The translations under genes and the position numbers were made by a program. Source: an uncultured Bacteroides sp. (GTDB lineage: Bacteria > Bacteroidota > Bacteroidia > Bacteroidales > Bacteroidaceae). From it: DNA of 17,494 nt. Under the pieces are notes generated by a model. It was not told where the DNA came from. It ran no database searches and saw only the letters and a program-made list of their open reading frames with translations. This document shows, piece by piece, positions 14,193 through 17,494 of the stretch (the first letter of the stretch is position 1; every line of letters begins with the position of its first letter). The stretch covers positions 1-17,494 of the forward strand of contig CAJKDC010000062.1 in the NCBI GenBank assembly GCA_905198575.1, read 5' to 3'.

Positions 14193-15108
14193 CAGTCTTG
14201 TGCATTAATGACATGAAACAATCTTCTATTGTTGCACTGGCCGGACATACGGCGATGCGGTTATGTCCGCGCGTATGCAGGTAGTCTTTCAAATTCTCAG
14301 ATAAAGCCCTGTCAGTTACCGTCACATGATAAGTTTCGCCAAAAGAGAAAGCCGTCTTCACTTCGGGATAACTGCGCAAGTCTTCTAGCAGCCGGTGCAT
14401 GTTGTCACTTTTTACGGTCCATAACCTGTCCGAATAAGCAGCTATAATTCTGCTTGGCGTGTCAATGCGGAGAAACCGTCCTTCCTGCATCAGGGCAATA
14501 CGGTCGCAAAGCATTGCCTCGTCCATGTAGGGAGTAGACACGACGATGGTAATCCCGTATCTTTCTTTGAGCCTTTTCAGCATCTCCCAGAACTCCTTGC
14601 GCGATACAGGGTCGACACCGGTAGTCGGTTCATCCAGAAACAGAATCCGGGGTGCATGAATTAGGGCACAGCACAATGCCAGTTTCTGTTTCATGCCACC
14701 GGAAAGCTTTCCGGCCTTGCGTGTTTTGAAAGGTTCTATCTGGCAGTAAATATCGCGTACCAACTCGTAATTCTCTTCGATGGTCGTGTGGAAGATTGTG
14801 GCGAAGAAACGCAGATTCTCTTCTACGGAAAGGTCCTGATAAAGTGAGAAACGACCGGGCATATAACCAATGCGACGACGGATTTCCTTGTAATCCTTTT
14901 TTACGTCCAGTCCGTTTACACTGGCAGTTCCCTCATCCGCAAGCAGTAAGGTAGTCAGAATGCGGAAAAGCGTCGTTTTACCAGCACCGTCCGGACCGAT
15001 GATGCCATAAATCTCGCCTTCCCGAACATCGAAATCCAGTCCGTGCAGCGCAACGACTTTACCCCGGTTATAACGCTTCTGCAAATTATTTACGGATAGA
15101 ATACCCAT
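14182..15108 (-). CDS. ABC transporter ATPase with degenerate Q- and H-loops (YbhF N-terminal-half-like)
   Basis: This 308-residue ATPase is the first of two in the operon. It has Walker A GPDGAGKT (38-45), a canonical signature LSGGMKQ (135-141), Walker B ILFLDEP (155-161) with E160 and D-loop TGVD. The Q-loop glutamine is replaced by Gly (MPGRFSLY, G85), and the H-loop histidine by Pro (STPYMDEA, P193; codon CCC, one base from CAC). A C-terminal extension of about 90 residues (from about 220) follows the ATPase domain, as in the N-terminal half of fused YbhF. Its ATG shares a base with the stop of the adaptor gene (TAATG), and its end overlaps the next ATPase by 11 bp. It probably forms the regulatory, weakly hydrolysing half of an asymmetric heterodimer. 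Confidence 0.93.
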   Translation of the reverse strand: MGILSVNNLQKRYNRGKVVALHGLDFDVREGEIYGIIGPDGAGKTTLFRILTTLLLADEGTASVNGLDVKKDYKEIRRRIGYMPGRFSLYQDLSVEENLRFFATIFHTTIEENYELVRDIYCQIEPFKTRKAGKLSGGMKQKLALCCALIHAPRILFLDEPTTGVDPVSRKEFWEMLKRLKERYGITIVVSTPYMDEAMLCDRIALMQEGRFLRIDTPSRIIAAYSDRLWTVKSDNMHRLLEDLRSYPEVKTAFSFGETYHVTVTDRALSENLKDYLHTRGHNRIAVCPASATIEDCFMSLMHKTDER

Positions 15109-16010
15109 TATTCTGCTGTTTGAAATTGAACATCACCATACATACCACGCTTGATAAAGCCATCGTTGTTGACTTCAATTTTTATCGCATAAACCAAATT
15201 GGCCCGTTCGTCTTTGGTCTGTATGGTTTTAGGCGTAAATTCCGCTTCATCGGCAATCCACGAAACAATGCCTTCATATTCACTGCGTTCGGTCTTACCC
15301 TTATCGGCGTATACTTTTACCTTCTGTCCCAGTTTTAGCGATGTCAGCTGTTCGGCCGTGACATAGGCACGCAGCTTCATGCGCGATATATCGGCCACTT
15401 TGAAAAGCGGTTTCCCGGGCATCACATATTCTCGCTGTTCAACATATTGGGAGAGGACAGTACCGCTGATGGGACTTGCGATAACCGACTTTTTAATCTG
15501 GTCCTCTACCTGTGCCAGTTGGGCTGCTATACTGGCACTTTGTCCATCCAGACTGCTGTTGTTCCCTTCAAGCTGCTCTTCGGTGGCCGAAATCTGACGC
15601 TTGAGAACCGCTATCTGGTAATCCAGCTCATCCACATGTTTTTCGGGAGCAGCATCCGCTTTCAGCAAGTCAGCGTAACGTTTCCGCTCACGTTCCAGAT
15701 TTGCCAACTGCTGCTGGAGTGACGCCAGTTGCCGGCTCTCGTCCAGCCGTTTGCTGCCGGTAGCCATCAAGGTAGCCATGAGCTGCTTCTTTTTCAAGGA
15801 TAATTGCAGCGTATCTATATAACCCAGCTGCTCGTCTGCTTTTATCGGCCTTCCTTCTTGGGCGGTAAAAGACAACAGTTCTCCTGTTGACTGTGCCGAA
15901 ACAATTATTTCGGTGGCCTCAAAAATGCCCGATGCGTCGTAATCCGTATCACGATTGCCGCAAGCGGATACAAGAAGAGATATACCTAATAAGTAACCGT
16001 ATACTTTCAT
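15108..16010 (-). CDS. HlyD-family periplasmic adaptor, lipoprotein (YbhG-like)
   Basis: This 300-residue membrane-fusion protein joins the ABC permeases to the TolC channel. The start MKVYGYLLG (16010) is chosen because it gives a clean lipoprotein signal peptide with lipobox LVSAC and Cys17. An in-frame upstream start at 16052 would bury this signal and overlap the TolC gene. The mature protein shows a first lipoyl/barrel half (IIVSAQSTGELLSF, EGRPIKADEQLGYIDT), a long Gln/Leu/Glu coiled coil (about residues 65-165), then IASPISGTVLSQYVEQREYVMPGKPLFKVAD and a beta-barrel region with VYAIKIEVNNDGFIKRGMYGDV. It lies 13 bp after the TolC gene and shares a base with the first ATPase start. Confidence 0.92.
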   Translation of the reverse strand: MKVYGYLLGISLLVSACGNRDTDYDASGIFEATEIIVSAQSTGELLSFTAQEGRPIKADEQLGYIDTLQLSLKKKQLMATLMATGSKRLDESRQLASLQQQLANLERERKRYADLLKADAAPEKHVDELDYQIAVLKRQISATEEQLEGNNSSLDGQSASIAAQLAQVEDQIKKSVIASPISGTVLSQYVEQREYVMPGKPLFKVADISRMKLRAYVTAEQLTSLKLGQKVKVYADKGKTERSEYEGIVSWIADEAEFTPKTIQTKDERANLVYAIKIEVNNDGFIKRGMYGDVQFQTAE

Positions 16011-16023
16011 ACTTTTGAAGATT

Positions 16024-17310
16024 TTATTGATTGATGGTATTCCGTAATTCATAAATGGATTTCAGCATTTCGATTTCGTGCGCCGAGTGATTGATGCGCG
16101 CCTGATTTTCTTTGGTGATTTCCCGAAGCAAATCGTTTACGTCAATCACACCGTGCTCCAGTTGAGCTTCTGCAGCTTGCCGTACAGTCGTCAGCAACTG
16201 GATAATCTCCGCATCCGCTTTCATCATTTCACGATATTGGTGCACAGCCTCGGTTTCTTGAGCAGCCTGCAAACTGTTGTTGAACAGAAAAACCTCCTGC
16301 GATGTCTCAATTTGTTTCTGTGCCAACTGCAGTTGGCGTTTTTCATTTTTAAAAGAATACAGTTTGCCGATGTTCCATGAAAGTCTCACTCCTACGATGC
16401 CGCCCAGTTTCAGGTTGTGGTTAAACATACTGTCGAACATATCGTAATACGGATAACCGTAAAAACCTTGTGCGAAAAAACTAAGCTTCGGGTAGAGAGC
16501 CGCTTTCAGTAGATCGTTTTGCGCCTGAGTCTGCTGCATTTGTGTCGCATAGAGCAGGAGCTCCGGCCGTTGGTTCTTTGGGGCAGAAGGCATAGCAGCT
16601 ATCGGCTTTTGCAGACTATCAATCGATTCCGCCTCTTTCCCAATAAAAATAGCGAGCATCTGCAGATAGCTTTTCCGCATAGACTGTAAAGCAATACTAT
16701 CCTGTTTGGCACGCAGCAATTCAGCCTTTATTACGTTTACATCCGATTTCATAGCCGTACCATGCGCATTTTGAGTCTCCAGTTTCCGGAAACTGTTCTG
16801 CAGTAAGGTCTGCAGTTCGGTATTCAACTGAATCTTTTCTTCCAGTTGCAGAATGCCGAAGAATAATTCGTTTACACGATTGCGTACATCGTACATTGCC
16901 ACATCCGTTTGTGCCGCTTGCATCTTTTCGTTGGCAGATGCGACCTTTTTTTGTGCCTTGATATTACCGCCGTCCCAGAGAATCTGGTTTAGCTCCAGGG
17001 CAATTTTATACTGGTCTTTCTCCATTCCTTTGTAGCCGCTGTTTGCCAGCATACTTTTCAGCGCATCCGGTAAGGCGGTGGTTTCCGACTGATAGGATGC
17101 CTGTCCGCTCAGCGAAAGTTGGGGTAGATAGCCCTTGTTGATATTCTCAATGGAGTAGGCAGCCGTTTGTTTTATCAAATCGTATTTTTGCAAAAGCGGG
17201 TAATTCTCCCTAGCCAATTGTTGGCACTCGTCCAGCGTGAACTGTGCTACTGCAGGGAGTGTCAGCATTGACATGATTGCCGTTATCCAGATTGTTTTTA
17301 ATTTTTTCAT
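16024..17310 (-). CDS. TolC-family outer-membrane efflux channel
   Basis: This 428-residue outer-membrane channel is the exit duct for the ABC exporter. The start MKKLKTIWITAIM (17310) gives a standard signal peptide cleaved after VA-Q (residue 22); an upstream in-frame start at 17352 would add a basic extension before the signal peptide and lie close to the transcription start. Two OEP repeats are visible: LDECQQLARENYPLLQ, NQILWDGGNIKAQKKVASA and long helices in the first half, then RPELLLYATQMQQTQAQ, GVRLSWNIGKLYSFKNEKRQ and LLREITKENQARI in the second. It is the first gene of the six-gene operon. Unlike the TolC gene at the left of the window it is intact, and the two are clearly different paralogues. 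Confidence 0.92.
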   Translation of the reverse strand: MKKLKTIWITAIMSMLTLPAVAQFTLDECQQLARENYPLLQKYDLIKQTAAYSIENINKGYLPQLSLSGQASYQSETTALPDALKSMLANSGYKGMEKDQYKIALELNQILWDGGNIKAQKKVASANEKMQAAQTDVAMYDVRNRVNELFFGILQLEEKIQLNTELQTLLQNSFRKLETQNAHGTAMKSDVNVIKAELLRAKQDSIALQSMRKSYLQMLAIFIGKEAESIDSLQKPIAAMPSAPKNQRPELLLYATQMQQTQAQNDLLKAALYPKLSFFAQGFYGYPYYDMFDSMFNHNLKLGGIVGVRLSWNIGKLYSFKNEKRQLQLAQKQIETSQEVFLFNNSLQAAQETEAVHQYREMMKADAEIIQLLTTVRQAAEAQLEHGVIDVNDLLREITKENQARINHSAHEIEMLKSIYELRNTINQ

Positions 17311-17363
17311 TTGTAAGTCTCTTTGTTTTGTTGCTATATGAGGTTTTGTCAATCTGCTAAAAG

Positions 17364-17371
17364 CAAAAATA
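17364..17371 (-). promoter_or_regulatory. -7 box of the ABC exporter operon promoter
   Basis: TATTTTTG on the minus strand matches TAnnTTTG and lies 53 bp before the TolC ATG at 17310, giving a leader of about 47 nt. No clear -33 element is visible. Confidence 0.5.
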
Positions 17372-17449
17372 TAATTTTTCTTTCTATTATGGAATGAAAG
17401 TTTTTCATTAAATTGCGGTCAAAATAATGTTCTTATATCATTCAATACT

Positions 17450-17467
17450 TCGGTAAATTTTTACCGA
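17450..17467. promoter_or_regulatory. 18-bp palindrome upstream of the ABC exporter operon
   Basis: TCGGTAAA (17450-17457) and TTTACCGA (17460-17467) are perfect 8-bp arms with a 2-base centre. The site lies about 80 bp upstream of the operon -7 box. It could be the operator of a TetR-, AraC- or similar-type regulator encoded just outside the window, and may equally serve a divergent gene there. Confidence 0.5.
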
Positions 17468-17494
17468 TAAATTAAAATTAAACATAGAATCGGC

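Overview
The window looks like the chromosome of a gut-type member of the Bacteroidales (Bacteroides/Phocaeicola-like). The evidence is several perfect copies of the Bacteroides -7 promoter box (TAnnTTTG) ahead of genes, AT-rich leaders with few strong Shine-Dalgarno sequences, protein families typical of that group, and moderate GC content. The species cannot be named from this sequence alone. No tRNA, rRNA, CRISPR array or intact insertion sequence is visible.

Left part, 1-3187, minus strand. A tripartite efflux operon reads marR, then a TolC-type outer-membrane factor, then an EmrA/HlyD-type adaptor. Its two structural genes are both broken: the TolC gene by a one-base frameshift near 1894, the adaptor by an in-frame TAA at 1063-1065. 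Directly after the adaptor stop codon, where an EmrB-type pump gene is often found, there is instead an ATTCCTAA-like low-complexity stretch and two copies of a roughly 100-bp hairpin-rich repeat at a 144-bp offset. The MarR regulator is intact. A near-perfect 24-bp palindrome lies between its promoter and the promoter of a divergent, intact MATE multidrug exporter (3381-4730).

Middle part. A three-gene plus-strand unit (4846-6824) encodes a TIGR04076-type small protein, a zinc-dependent medium-chain dehydrogenase and a flavin-reductase-fold flavoprotein, and ends in a clear terminator. A convergent minus-strand pair encodes a DUF4186 protein and an FKBP-type prolyl isomerase. Divergent from that pair is hcp, a class I hybrid-cluster protein (7950-9605) with all expected metal-cluster ligands and its own terminator. 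A long AT-rich leader with an inverted repeat precedes an outer-membrane beta-barrel gene (9984-10700), which is followed by a stand-alone AraC DNA-binding domain of only 104 residues.

Right part, 11201-17310, minus strand. A compact six-gene operon encodes a TolC factor, a lipoprotein HlyD adaptor, two ABC ATPases and two ABC-2 permeases, the layout of a YbhGFSR-type drug/cation exporter. The ATPase that is one fused protein (YbhF) in Escherichia coli is here two overlapping genes. Their motif defects (Q-loop and H-loop in the first, signature in the second) all fall on the same composite ATP site, which predicts an asymmetric transporter. A palindrome upstream of the operon at 17450-17467 is a candidate operator.

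Overall the window is dominated by efflux: one decaying EmrA/TolC system, one MATE pump probably still under the MarR regulator of the decayed system, and one intact ABC tripartite exporter, with redox and nitrosative-stress genes between them.
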